Source: Rhizorhabdus sp049889055 (GTDB lineage: Bacteria > Pseudomonadota > Alphaproteobacteria > Sphingomonadales > Sphingomonadaceae). Taken from it: 64,000 bases of DNA. The stretch lies in contig NZ_JBLTWO010000012.1 in the NCBI RefSeq assembly GCF_049889055.1, positions 25,623 to 89,622 on the forward strand, read 5' to 3'. The notes under the pieces were generated by a model. That model saw only the letters and a program-made list of their open reading frames with translations. It searched no databases and was not told the origin of the DNA. Positions 17,280 through 26,177 of the stretch are shown in pieces (within the stretch, counting starts at the first letter, position 1; every line of letters begins with the position of its first letter). The position numbers and the translations under genes were made by a program.

Positions 17280-18457
17280 CCGATCTCTACAAGGCTTATG
17301 GCGACGCAGCGGAGCGGATGCTCCATTTCGTCGAGACCCGCAGCACCGACCAGGCGAGCGGCGTGTTCGAAGTGCCCGTCGCCCATTATCTGGACGAGGC
17401 GCGCTGGCAGAAGGAGATGGATCTGATCTTCCGGCGCCTCCCATTGATGCTCGCGCTGACGATCGAGCTGCCGCGGGTCAACGATTACAAGGCGATGGAT
17501 GTGATGGGGCAGCCGGTGCTCATCACGCGCGGCAAGGATGGCAAGGCGCGCGCCTTCCTCAATGTCTGCAAGCATCGGGCGATGCATCTTGCGAAGGAGG
17601 GCAAGGGCAATTGCTCGCGCTTCGCCTGCCAATATCATGGCTGGACCTACGCCAATGACGGGCAGCTGGTCGGCATCGCCGAGGCGAGCACCTTTGGTGA
17701 CGTCGACCGCCGCACCTTGGCGATGACCGAATTGCCGGCGGAGGAAGTCGCGGGAATGATCTTCGTGATCCTGACGCCAGGCCTGCCGATCGACGTGCGC
17801 GGTTTTCTGGGCGGCATGCTCGACGATCTCGCCGCGCTGCGGCTGGAGACCTGGTATTATCACAAGGCGCGGACGATGGAGGGCGCCAACTGGAAGGTGT
17901 CCTTCGACGGCTATCTCGAAGGCTATCATTTCCAGGCCGCCCACACCCAGACGGTCGCGACGCGTTCACCGTCCAACCGAGCCAGCTATGAGGCTTTCGG
18001 TCCGCATATCCGGCTGGGCTTCCCGCAGAACGGGATCGTCCGCCTCAAGGATCTGCCGCGCGAGGAGTGGGGCCGGCAGGAGAATGACGGCTACGACTTC
18101 ATCCGGATCCTGTTTCCGAACTTCAGCTTCTTCCTCGCGCCCGAGATGTGCCAATATGCCCAGCTGTTTCCGGGGCCGACGCCCGACCGCAATCTGACGG
18201 TGATGAACTATATCTACCCCACCGCGCCGAAGGACGAGGAGGAACTGCGCACGCTCGACGAGATGAGCGACTTCTTCTTCCAGGTCGTGCTCGACGAGGA
18301 TTATGCGCTCGGCCTGAAGGTACAGAACGGGCTGGAATCAGGCGCGACCGATCGGCTCACCTTCGGCCGCAACGAGCCGGGCAACCAATATTTCCACAAA
18401 TGGGTCGAGTACTATCTGTCGGGCTGCGAAGGACCGGCGCCGGTCCTTCGAGCCTGA
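17276..18457 (+). CDS. Rieske [2Fe-2S] oxygenase, second alpha-type subunit of tandem pair
   Basis: A 393-residue terminal oxygenase. The cluster motif is CKHRAMHLAKEG...CQYHGWTYANDG and the iron site motif DGYLEGYHFQAAHTQ. It is shorter than and only distantly related to its upstream neighbour, and neither is a small beta subunit. They may form a hetero-oligomer or two consecutive oxygenases. It converges on the sulfite dehydrogenase genes 15 bp away with no clear terminator between. Confidence 0.92.
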   Translation: MTDLYKAYGDAAERMLHFVETRSTDQASGVFEVPVAHYLDEARWQKEMDLIFRRLPLMLALTIELPRVNDYKAMDVMGQPVLITRGKDGKARAFLNVCKHRAMHLAKEGKGNCSRFACQYHGWTYANDGQLVGIAEASTFGDVDRRTLAMTELPAEEVAGMIFVILTPGLPIDVRGFLGGMLDDLAALRLETWYYHKARTMEGANWKVSFDGYLEGYHFQAAHTQTVATRSPSNRASYEAFGPHIRLGFPQNGIVRLKDLPREEWGRQENDGYDFIRILFPNFSFFLAPEMCQYAQLFPGPTPDRNLTVMNYIYPTAPKDEEELRTLDEMSDFFFQVVLDEDYALGLKVQNGLESGATDRLTFGRNEPGNQYFHKWVEYYLSGCEGPAPVLRA

Positions 18458-18472
18458 CAGCCGTCCTTCGCC

Positions 18473-18847
18473 CTACCGCGCAGGGGCGGGTGCGGCGGCG
18501 GGGGGCAGGGCGCCCAGATAGGTCATGATCTTCGGCATGTCGGCAGGATCGATCGGCGCCTTGTAAACGTCGATCATCTTTTGGACGATCCTGCCCCAGT
18601 CGGCTTGCGACAGCGGCGGCTGCACCAGCACCATCGAGGGCGAATGGCAGGCGCGGCAATTGTCGTTCATCACCTGCACTTCGGGTCCTGCCGGATATTC
18701 GACCTCATAGTCGGTCGGCAGGGTCACGCTGGTGGAGGCCAGGCGCGGCCGTGCCGCATCCTTCGCCCGGGTGCCCGCGCCGGCAAGCCCGGAACCCAGG
18801 ACCGAGACCAGCGCGATCGTAGCCGAAAAGGTCAGCATCTTCGACAT
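18473..18847 (-). CDS. sorB: Sulfite dehydrogenase cytochrome c subunit
   Basis: A 124-residue periplasmic monohaem cytochrome c. A Sec signal (MSKMLTFSATIALVSVLGSG) is followed by the haem motif CRACH and a later Met in DMPKIMTYLG as candidate sixth ligand. The gene overlaps the molybdoenzyme stop by one base, the standard sorAB arrangement. It takes electrons from the molybdenum subunit. It is the last gene of the eight-gene operon headed by the GH31 enzyme. Confidence 0.85.
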   Translation of the reverse strand: MSKMLTFSATIALVSVLGSGLAGAGTRAKDAARPRLASTSVTLPTDYEVEYPAGPEVQVMNDNCRACHSPSMVLVQPPLSQADWGRIVQKMIDVYKAPIDPADMPKIMTYLGALPPAAAPAPAR

Positions 18848-20088
18848 CAGGCGTCTCCCGCGATCAGGTGGACGGTCTCGACCCCCGCGCGCATATAGCC
18901 GCCGGGGTTCCAGTTCATTTCCAGCGGTTGCGCCAGCCCCTTCGCATTGGTGCAGCGCGTGGCAACGGCCAGGGCGCCGGATGCCGGGACCGTCACGCGC
19001 GCCTCGAAGCGGCGGAAGCTGTACGGCCCCTCGTCCTTGCCGAGCGTCGCCGCCTGCCAACTGGTCCCGCCGTCGGTCGACACCTCGACCCTGGCCACTC
19101 CGCAATCCCCGCCCATGGCGATGCCCGCGACCGTCAGCCTCCCGGGCTTCACCCGCTGCCCTTCGCGCAGGTTCGTGACCAGTGAGCGCGGGACCATGCG
19201 GCTGATCGCCTCGCTCGGATACTCCTTTGTCCCCGGCGCGATGTGGCCGAAGGGCGTGGAGGGGACGCGATAGGCCTTGGCCATCCAGAAATTGTCGTCC
19301 TTGCGGTCGAGCACCTCGATCTGGCTGAGCATCTTGATCCAGTAGGTCGAATACCAGCCAGGCACGACCAGCCGCAGCGGGAAGCCGTTGAGGAGCGGCA
19401 ATTGCTCCCCGTTCATCTGATAGGCGACCATCACCTCGCCGTCGCGCGCATGGTCCAGTGCGAGCGACTTCAGGAATTTGGGCGCCTCGGACGTCATCGG
19501 ATCGTCAAGCCCGCCGAAGCGTATGTCGACGGCGCCGGCCTTCACGCCCGCCCGGTCGAGCAGATCGCGCAGGCGTACCCCGCGCCAGCGCGCATTGCCC
19601 ATCGCGCCATGCGCCCATTCGGCACCCGGCACATTGGGCTGGAACAGGCCGCGCGAATTGCCCGAACATTGGTTGACTGCGACATAGTCGATCGGCTCGA
19701 ACTCGCGGATCAGCTGGTCGAGGGTGAAGCTGACCGGTCGATCGACATGGCCGCCGATGGTCAGCCGGAAACTGCCGACATCGACGCTCTCCGGAAACCC
19801 CCAATGCCAGCGGACATAGAAGCGGTCGTTCGGCGTGATGACGCCCTGGTCGAACACCTCCATCGGCGTTTCCAGCAAAGGCGGCCGCACCCGCTGCAGG
19901 ATCATCGGGCCCTTGCCGGGAAAGGCCGTGGTCATCGGTCGTGTCGGCGGCTTGCCCGGCAGGCCAAGGTCGGCAACCGCCTGCGCCCAGCCTGGGAAGG
20001 CGATCATGCCGGTCCCCGCCGCTGCACTCCGCAGCAGGGCGCGCCGGGAGAGGCGGGAGGCAGTGTCGGGCGTGTCGCTGTGGATCAT
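18847..20088 (-). CDS. sorA: Sulfite dehydrogenase molybdenum subunit (SorA/sulfite oxidase family)
   Basis: A 413-residue periplasmic molybdoenzyme. A Tat signal SRRALLRSAAAGTGMIAF begins at about residue 13. The Moco-binding Cys lies in VAVNQCSGNSRG, and the C-terminal Mo-co dimerisation domain includes VEVSTDGGTSWQAATLG. It oxidises sulfite to sulfate and passes electrons to the adjacent cytochrome. It starts 1 bp after the glycerol kinase stop, so it belongs to the same transcript as the sulfoquinovose enzymes, whose desulfonation step releases sulfite. It could also be a SoxC-like enzyme. Confidence 0.88.
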   Translation of the reverse strand: MIHSDTPDTASRLSRRALLRSAAAGTGMIAFPGWAQAVADLGLPGKPPTRPMTTAFPGKGPMILQRVRPPLLETPMEVFDQGVITPNDRFYVRWHWGFPESVDVGSFRLTIGGHVDRPVSFTLDQLIREFEPIDYVAVNQCSGNSRGLFQPNVPGAEWAHGAMGNARWRGVRLRDLLDRAGVKAGAVDIRFGGLDDPMTSEAPKFLKSLALDHARDGEVMVAYQMNGEQLPLLNGFPLRLVVPGWYSTYWIKMLSQIEVLDRKDDNFWMAKAYRVPSTPFGHIAPGTKEYPSEAISRMVPRSLVTNLREGQRVKPGRLTVAGIAMGGDCGVARVEVSTDGGTSWQAATLGKDEGPYSFRRFEARVTVPASGALAVATRCTNAKGLAQPLEMNWNPGGYMRAGVETVHLIAGDA

Positions 20089-20089
20089 G

Positions 20090-21565
20090 TCAGGCCTGTC
20101 CCAGTTCGAGCGCCAGCAGGGCGCGCCATTGATCGAGCCGCCGTTCCCGCGTCGCGGCGTCCATGCGCGGTACGAACGTCGAGACGTCCGATCGCATCGC
20201 CGCAGCGTCGGTGAGCGTCGCGTGAAGCCCGCAGCCCACCGCCGCCAGCATCGCCGCGCCCAGTGCCGTCGTCTCGACATTGTGCGGCCTTTCGACCTCC
20301 AGGTCGAGCATGTCGGCGAGATCCTGCGCAACCCAGTTGTTGGCGCTCATCCCGCCATCGAGGCGCAGCATGGCCCAAGGCGATCCGTCGGCGGCATAAG
20401 CCTGTTTGAGATCGTGCATCTGGTGCGCCATCGATTCGAGCGCGGCGCGCACGATGTGGGCCCTGGTCGCGCCCTGGGTCAGGCCGCCGATCAGGCCACG
20501 CGCCTCGGGTCGCCAGTGCGGCGCGCCGAGACCCGACAAAGCGGGCACGATGCACACGCCGCCATTGTCGGGCACCGACCGGGCGAGCGCCTCGGTCTCG
20601 GCTGCGGTGCCGACGAAGCCCAACTGGTCGCGCAGCCATTTGACGAGACTGCCGGCGACGAACACCGAGCCTTCGAGCGCATAGCTGCGCTTGCCGTCGC
20701 ACTGCGCGAGGACGGTGCCGAGCAGCCGGTTGTTCGAGCGCGGCAGCTCGTGGCCGGTGCTGACGAGGACGAAGGCGCCGGTGCCCAGCGTCGCCTTCAC
20801 CTGTCCGGCGGTCAGGCAGTTCTGCCCGATCGTGGCCGCCTGCTGGTCGCCGGCGAGGCCGCAGATCGGGATCGCGCCGCCGAGCAGGTCGGGCCGAGTG
20901 GTGCCGAAGCGGCCCGCCGTATCGACAATCTCGGGCAGCGCCGAAGCGGGGACGCCGAGCAGCGCGAGGAGGTCCGCGTCCCATGCCGCCTTGTCGAGCG
21001 GCATCAGCATCGTCCGGCTGGCATTGGTCGCATCGGTGATGTGCAGCCCGCCGGTCAGCTTCCAGACCAGCCAGCTCTCGACCGTGCCGAGCGCCAGCCG
21101 GTCGCCCAGCGCGGCGGCCTCGGGGACATTGTCGAGGATCCAGCGCATCTTGGTGCCGGAGAAATAGGGGTCGACGACCAGCCCGGTCCGCTCGCGGATC
21201 ATCTGTTCATGGCCATCGGCGCGCAGTTGTTCGCAGAAGCCGGCGGTGCGCCGGTCCTGCCAGACGATCGCGCGGGTGACCGGCTCACCGGTGGTCCGGT
21301 CCCAGGCGATGACGGTCTCGCGCTGGTTGGTGATGCCGATCGCGGCGATGCGGTCCGCGCCCCCGGCCTTCTCGACCGCGCGGCGTGCGCAGGCGAGGGT
21401 CTTGGTCCAGATCTCGGTCGCGTCATGTTCGACATGGCCGTCGGCGGGATAATGCTGGGTCAGTTCGGCCTGCTCGATCGCGGCGACCGTCCCGTCGACC
21501 GCGAACAGCATCGCCCGGGTGGAGGTGGTGCCTTCGTCGAGAACCAGCAGATAGGGTGTTTGCAC
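20090..21565 (-). CDS. glpK: Glycerol kinase
   Basis: A 491-residue FGGY-family kinase phosphorylating glycerol to sn-glycerol 3-phosphate. The N-terminal phosphate motif LVLDEGTTSTRAMLF is followed by the FGGY signatures, among them GTVLAQCDGKRSYALEGSVF and LRLDGGMSANNWVAQDLADM. The GTG at 21565 is chosen because GGGGAGA lies just upstream and family members begin here. Its position between a sulfoquinovosidase/SsuD-like module and sorAB suggests that it captures glycerol freed from sulfoquinovosyl glycerol. Confidence 0.93.
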   Translation of the reverse strand: MQTPYLLVLDEGTTSTRAMLFAVDGTVAAIEQAELTQHYPADGHVEHDATEIWTKTLACARRAVEKAGGADRIAAIGITNQRETVIAWDRTTGEPVTRAIVWQDRRTAGFCEQLRADGHEQMIRERTGLVVDPYFSGTKMRWILDNVPEAAALGDRLALGTVESWLVWKLTGGLHITDATNASRTMLMPLDKAAWDADLLALLGVPASALPEIVDTAGRFGTTRPDLLGGAIPICGLAGDQQAATIGQNCLTAGQVKATLGTGAFVLVSTGHELPRSNNRLLGTVLAQCDGKRSYALEGSVFVAGSLVKWLRDQLGFVGTAAETEALARSVPDNGGVCIVPALSGLGAPHWRPEARGLIGGLTQGATRAHIVRAALESMAHQMHDLKQAYAADGSPWAMLRLDGGMSANNWVAQDLADMLDLEVERPHNVETTALGAAMLAAVGCGLHATLTDAAAMRSDVSTFVPRMDAATRERRLDQWRALLALELGQA

Positions 21566-21615
21566 GTCGCTCTCCCCGCCGGCGCCTTGCCCTAAAGCGT
21601 GCACCGGCATCCGTC

Positions 21616-23118
21616 CTATTTCGCCATGCCGGCGAGAAACTCTTCCAGTGCCGCGCGTTGCGCCGCGTCGAGGCGCAGGCCCAGCTTGCCGCGCCGCCAG
21701 AGGATGTCCTCGGCGATCCGCGCCCATTCGCGCTCGACCAGATAGCGGACTTCGGCCTCGGTCAGGCCATGGCCGAAATGGCGGCCGCAGGCATCGAGCG
21801 ATTGGGCGTTGGCAAAGATCTCCAGCGTCAGCCGGCCATAGCTGCGGACCAGCCGCTGAATTGTGCCAGCGTCGAGGAAGGGATAGCGCTTGGCGATCTC
21901 TGCGCGCAACGCCTCGACGCCCTCGACCGGGAAGTCACCGCCGGGCAGGGGGTGCTGGTCGCTCTCGAACGGCTCGCGCAGTACGGGCAGGCGCTCGGCC
22001 AGCGCCTCGATCGCCTCGCGGGCGAGGTGGCGATAGGTGGTGATCTTGCCGCCGAAGACCGACAGCAAGGCAGGCCCCTCGGCCTCGGGCGACAGTTCGA
22101 GGCTGTAGCCGCGTGTCGCTGCCTCGGGCTTGCCCGATCCGTCGTCGATCAGCGGACGCACGCCCGAATAGGTCCAGACCACGTCCTCGGGCCGGATGGC
22201 CTTGCGGAAATAGCGGCTCGCGCCCTCGCACAAATAGGCGATTTCCTCCTCGCTCGCGCGCACCTCGGCGAGGCTGCCTTCATGGTCGCGGTCGGTGGTC
22301 CCGATCAGCGTGAAGTCCTGCTCATAGGGAATGGCGAAGAAGATGCGCCCGTCGGGCAGCTGGAAGAAATAGCTATAGGGGTGGTCGAACAGCGCGGGCA
22401 CGACGATGTGCGAGCCCCGGACGAGCCGCATCCGCCGGCCGCTCTGTTCTTTTGCCCGGCCGAGCAGCGAGAGGACCGACGGTCCCGCCGCATTGACGAC
22501 GGTCTTAGCCCTGAACGCGCCGGCCGAGGTCCGGATCGCCCATTCGTCTCCCGCCCGTTCTAGTGCCAGCACCTCGGTGCGGGTGCGGACCTCGGCGCCC
22601 CGGTCGGCGGCGTCGCGGGCGTTGAGCGCCACCAGGCGCGCATCGTCGACCCAGCAGTCCGAATAGACGAAGGCCTTGGCATATTCAGGCTTGAGCGGAC
22701 CGCCGGCCGGATGGCCGCGCAGGTCGATCGACTCGGTTGCCGGCAGCTTCTTCCGCCCGCCGATATGATCGTAGAGAAACAATCCGAGCCGCAGCAGCCA
22801 GCGCGGGCGCAGCCCCCGCACATGCGGCAGGACGAAGCGCATCGGCCAGATGATGTGCGGGGCGATCGCCCAGAGACGTTCGCGCTCGCTGAGCGATTCC
22901 CGCACCAGCCCGAACTCATAATGTTCGAGATAGCGCAGCCCGCCATGGATCAGCTTGGTCGAGGCCGACGACGTCCCCTGGGCAAGGTCGCCCTGTTCGA
23001 GCAGCAGGACCGACGCCCCGCGCCCGGCCGCGTCGCGCGCTATGCCGCAGCCATTGACGCCGCCGCCGATAACGGCGACGTCGAACAGCCGGTCCTGGTT
23101 CGTCCGGGGCGTCGTCAT
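21616..23118 (-). CDS. glpD: Aerobic glycerol-3-phosphate dehydrogenase
   Basis: A 500-residue FAD enzyme that oxidises glycerol 3-phosphate to dihydroxyacetone phosphate and feeds quinone at the inner membrane. The dinucleotide-binding motif DVAVIGGGVNGCGIARDAAG is at the N-terminus, followed by GTSSASTKLIHGGLRYLEHY and the C-terminal lid region. It lies 11 bp after the flavin monooxygenase stop and 50 bp before glpK, completing glycerol entry into glycolysis within one operon. Confidence 0.95.
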   Translation of the reverse strand: MTTPRTNQDRLFDVAVIGGGVNGCGIARDAAGRGASVLLLEQGDLAQGTSSASTKLIHGGLRYLEHYEFGLVRESLSERERLWAIAPHIIWPMRFVLPHVRGLRPRWLLRLGLFLYDHIGGRKKLPATESIDLRGHPAGGPLKPEYAKAFVYSDCWVDDARLVALNARDAADRGAEVRTRTEVLALERAGDEWAIRTSAGAFRAKTVVNAAGPSVLSLLGRAKEQSGRRMRLVRGSHIVVPALFDHPYSYFFQLPDGRIFFAIPYEQDFTLIGTTDRDHEGSLAEVRASEEEIAYLCEGASRYFRKAIRPEDVVWTYSGVRPLIDDGSGKPEAATRGYSLELSPEAEGPALLSVFGGKITTYRHLAREAIEALAERLPVLREPFESDQHPLPGGDFPVEGVEALRAEIAKRYPFLDAGTIQRLVRSYGRLTLEIFANAQSLDACGRHFGHGLTEAEVRYLVEREWARIAEDILWRRGKLGLRLDAAQRAALEEFLAGMAK

Positions 23119-23129
23119 GCCGTCTCCGT

Positions 23130-24215
23130 TCAGCCTTCGAGCGGGCCATGCTGCAGATGCGGCAGCACGTGGCGGGAGAAGAGATCGGCTTCGGCCGCGT
23201 GCGGATAGCCGGACAGGATGAAGGCCTCGATGCCTTCGGCCTGATAGGCGCGCAGCTTCGCCAGCACCTGGTCTGGATTGCCGACGATCGCTGCACCGCA
23301 GCCCGAGCGGGCGCGGCCGATGCCGGTCCACAGATTGTCCTCGACGAAGCCGTCGCCGCCGGCTGCGCTGCGCAGTTCGGCCTGGCGCTGCACGCCGACA
23401 TTCTTGGCGTCGAGCGACTTCTCGCGGATCGCGCGGCCGATCTCGTCGTCGAGCTTGGACAGCAGCCGGTCGGCGGCGGCGCGGGCCTCTTCTTCGGTGT
23501 CGCGCACGACGACATGGACGCGGTAGCCGAACTTCAGCTCACGGCCGAAGCGCGCGGCGCGGCTCTTCATGTCGGCGATCGTCTCGCGGACCTTGTCCAT
23601 CGTGTCGGGCCACATCAGATAGACGTCGCAGCCCTCGGCGGCACATTCGCGGGCATCTTCGGACAGGCCGCCGAAATAGAAGGCGGGGCAACTGCCCGAG
23701 ATGGTCGAGATGCGCGGCGGGTCGAGCTTGAGCTTGTAGAACTCGCCCTCATGGTCGAGCGACTGCCCGTCGAGCAGCGTGCGGACGATCTTCATCACCT
23801 CGGTCGCACGGGCATAGCGCGCCTTGCCCGGCAGCGCCTCGCCCGGCATGTCGGACGAGATGATGTTGACGTTCAGCCGCCCGCCGGTGCCGGCGGCATT
23901 GGGGCCCAGGATGCGGTCGAGCGTGGCGATGCGGCGCGCCAGCTGCGGCGGCCAGTCCTCGCCGATGCGGGTGGCCCAGAGCAGCTTGATGCGGCGCACC
24001 TGCGTTGCGACCGCCGCCGCGAAGGCGGTGGTGTCGAGGCCGAGCTGGTAGCCCGAGGGGAGCAGGATATTGTCGAATCCGCCCTTCTCGGCCTGCAGCA
24101 CGATGTTGCGGCAATGCTCCCAGCTCGACTGCAGCCGGCTGTCGGGCACGCCAAGAAATTCATAATCGTCGTCACACAGCGCGGAGAACCACGCCACTTC
24201 GCATTGCTGCGTCAT
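23130..24215 (-). CDS. smoC: SsuD-like FMNH2-dependent monooxygenase, probable sulfoquinovose monooxygenase
   Basis: A 361-residue LLM-family enzyme that aligns with alkanesulfonate monooxygenase SsuD along its length: ARRIATLDRILGPN, AFYFGGLSEDARECAAEGCD, VYLMWPD (the SsuD active-site Trp region), FGYRVHVVVRDTEEEA (the active-site Arg region) and VLAKLRAYQAEGIEAFILSG. In the known sulfo-SMO pathway of Agrobacterium, an SsuD relative (SmoC) splits sulfoquinovose into 6-oxo-glucose and sulfite. The neighbours here (sulfoquinovosidase, AKR, sorAB) point to that role. A reduced-flavin supplier is not encoded nearby. The symbol is by pathway inference. Confidence 0.75.
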   Translation of the reverse strand: MTQQCEVAWFSALCDDDYEFLGVPDSRLQSSWEHCRNIVLQAEKGGFDNILLPSGYQLGLDTTAFAAAVATQVRRIKLLWATRIGEDWPPQLARRIATLDRILGPNAAGTGGRLNVNIISSDMPGEALPGKARYARATEVMKIVRTLLDGQSLDHEGEFYKLKLDPPRISTISGSCPAFYFGGLSEDARECAAEGCDVYLMWPDTMDKVRETIADMKSRAARFGRELKFGYRVHVVVRDTEEEARAAADRLLSKLDDEIGRAIREKSLDAKNVGVQRQAELRSAAGGDGFVEDNLWTGIGRARSGCGAAIVGNPDQVLAKLRAYQAEGIEAFILSGYPHAAEADLFSRHVLPHLQHGPLEG

Positions 24216-24252
24216 CTTCGCCTCCCGGGCCTATCCTTGAACAACCGGCTGC

Positions 24253-25167
24253 TCAGGGCAGCCTTTCTCCGCGTGCGGCCACCAGCACCGCATACCAGTC
24301 CTCGCGCGACCAGCGGACGTCGCGGGCCTTCGAGCCCTCGGCGATCCGCTCGGGCTGCTGCGACCCAATGATCGGGACGATGCCCGCCGGATGCGCCATC
24401 AGCCAGGCATAAGCCGCCACCGTCAGCGACACGCCCTGCTCGGTCGCCACCTTGGCCAGCGCCTCGACCACCGCCTTGTCGCGCTGCGTTTCGGGGTTGG
24501 CCAGGCGACCGCCGCCGAGCGGCGACCAGGCCATCGGCACGAGGCCGAGCATCATCGCCTGGTCCAGTTCGCCATTTTCGAAGCAGGTGATGCGCAGCGG
24601 GCTGATCTCGGGCTGGGTCGTCACCAGCTTGTTGCCCAGGAACTGCTGCAGCGCTGCGGTCTGGTGGATGGTGAAGTTGGACACGCCGATGGTGCGGATC
24701 TTGCCGGCGGCGACGGCATCGTCGAGCGCGCGGGCGACTTCCTGCGGATGGGCGAGGATGTCGGGGCGGTGGACCTGCCACAGCTCGACGCCGTCGACCT
24801 TCAGGCGGCGCAGCGAGGCGTCGATCGCTTCGGCCAGATAGGCCTTGCTCTGGTCATAGGGCAAAGGCGGGCGGATGCCGCCCTTGGTCGCCAGCACCAT
24901 GCGGTCGCGCAGCGCCGGTTCGGCGGCCAGCACCTCGCCCAGCATCGCCTCGGCATCACCGAAGCCATGGGTGCCGTCGAATCCATAGATGTCGGCCGTG
25001 TCCAGCAGGGTGATGCCGGCGTCGAGCGCGGCATGGACCAGGCGCGCGGCTTCCGACACGGTGCGGCCGTCCTCGGCGAGGCGCCACATGCCCCAGGCAA
25101 TGGAGGAAATCTCGATGCCGCTGGCGCCCAGGGTGCGGGTGGCCGGCGGCTGGGGAAGAAGACTCAT
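24253..25167 (-). CDS. smoB: Aldo/keto reductase, candidate 6-oxo-glucose reductase
   Basis: A 304-residue NAD(P)H-dependent AKR. The catalytic tetrad can be seen: Asp and Tyr in LLDTADIYGF, Lys in MVLATKGG and His in LWQVHRPD. Overall it is YdhF-like. The start at 25167 overlaps the LacI stop (ATGA) and has AGGA at 7 nt; the ATG at 25173 sits only 1 nt from AGGA. In the Agrobacterium sulfo-SMO pathway an AKR (SmoB) reduces 6-oxo-glucose to glucose, and gene order supports the same step here. Specificity is inferred. Confidence 0.72.
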   Translation of the reverse strand: MSLLPQPPATRTLGASGIEISSIAWGMWRLAEDGRTVSEAARLVHAALDAGITLLDTADIYGFDGTHGFGDAEAMLGEVLAAEPALRDRMVLATKGGIRPPLPYDQSKAYLAEAIDASLRRLKVDGVELWQVHRPDILAHPQEVARALDDAVAAGKIRTIGVSNFTIHQTAALQQFLGNKLVTTQPEISPLRITCFENGELDQAMMLGLVPMAWSPLGGGRLANPETQRDKAVVEALAKVATEQGVSLTVAAYAWLMAHPAGIVPIIGSQQPERIAEGSKARDVRWSREDWYAVLVAARGERLP

Positions 25168-26177
25168 GAACATGTCCTGCGTGGCGGCGCGACGGAGCCG
25201 CGCTCGATCAGTTGGTGGGGAAGACGGCGGTGGGCGATGTCGCCCCCCGCGATGAGGATCTCCGTGGCGGTGTGCGCCAGGTCGAACATCGGCTGGTGGA
25301 TGGTGGTGAGCGGCGGCCAGACGGTGCGCGCCAGCGTGGTGTCGTCGAAGCCGGCCACCGACAGGTCGCCGGGCAGATCGAGGCCCCGGTCGTGCGCGAC
25401 CGCGAGCACGCCCGCCGCCATGTCGTCGTTGGAGGCGAAGATCGCGGTCGGCGGCTCGGCCATGTCGAGAAAGGCGGCACCGGCCGTCACGCCGCTGTCG
25501 AAGTCGAACTCCCCGCTCGCCACCAGCTGCGGCTCATAGGATATGCCCGCCCGGTCGAGCGCGCGGCGATAGCCGAACAGGCGGTCGTCCGATGCCATGT
25601 GGTTGGGATGGCCCTTGATGAAGCCGATCCGCCGATGCCCCATGTTGACGAGATGGGTCGTCATGTCGTCGGCGGCCTGCGCGTCGTCCATATAGACCGA
25701 GCTCGTCAGCGCATGGTTGGTGCCCGGCGAGATGCGGACGAAGGGTATGTCCATCGCCTCCAGCGCGCGCAGCACCTCATCGCAGTCGGTGACCGGCGAC
25801 GACAGGATGATCCCGTCGACATGGGTTTCGGTGACGAGCCCGCGCACCTGATCGCCGACATTGGGTGCTGCGACGTCGACCGGCTGGGCGAGCAGGCGGA
25901 TGCCGTCGGCCTGGCAGCGCGACCAGCAGCCATTCTGGATCTGGAACATATAGTAGGGGCTGTGATTGTCGTAGATCAGCGCGATCTGGTTCGACTTGGC
26001 GCCCGACAGGATGCGCGCGGCGATGCTCGGCCGGAAATCGAGCTCGCGCATCGCCAGCTGCACGCGCGCCCTGGTTTCCGCGCTGACATAAGGATGGTCG
26101 TTGAGTACCCGGCTGACGGTCTTGACCGCCACCCCCGCACGCGCCGCGACATCCCTGATGTTCGATCTTTCGCTCAC
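25164..26177 (-). CDS. LacI-family transcriptional regulator of the sulfoquinovose locus
   Basis: A 337-residue regulator with an N-terminal HTH and hinge (NIRDVAARAGVAVKTVSRVL, then NDHPYVSAETRARV) and a periplasmic-binding-protein-like sugar domain (GHRRIGFIKGHPNHMASDDR; late segment LSVAGFDDTTLARTVWPPLT). The GTG start overlaps the GH31 stop (GTGA). Embedded as the second gene of the catabolic operon, it most likely represses it and responds to sulfoquinovose or a derivative. Candidate operators are at 28247 and 32397. Confidence 0.9.
   Translation of the reverse strand: MSERSNIRDVAARAGVAVKTVSRVLNDHPYVSAETRARVQLAMRELDFRPSIAARILSGAKSNQIALIYDNHSPYYMFQIQNGCWSRCQADGIRLLAQPVDVAAPNVGDQVRGLVTETHVDGIILSSPVTDCDEVLRALEAMDIPFVRISPGTNHALTSSVYMDDAQAADDMTTHLVNMGHRRIGFIKGHPNHMASDDRLFGYRRALDRAGISYEPQLVASGEFDFDSGVTAGAAFLDMAEPPTAIFASNDDMAAGVLAVAHDRGLDLPGDLSVAGFDDTTLARTVWPPLTTIHQPMFDLAHTATEILIAGGDIAHRRLPHQLIERGSVAPPRRTCS

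Noticed and set aside
24253..25167. Annotation of the AKR as an aflatoxin- or drug-reducing enzyme by generic similarity
   Set aside because: The operon context points to a sugar aldehyde; generic AKR labels carry no weight.
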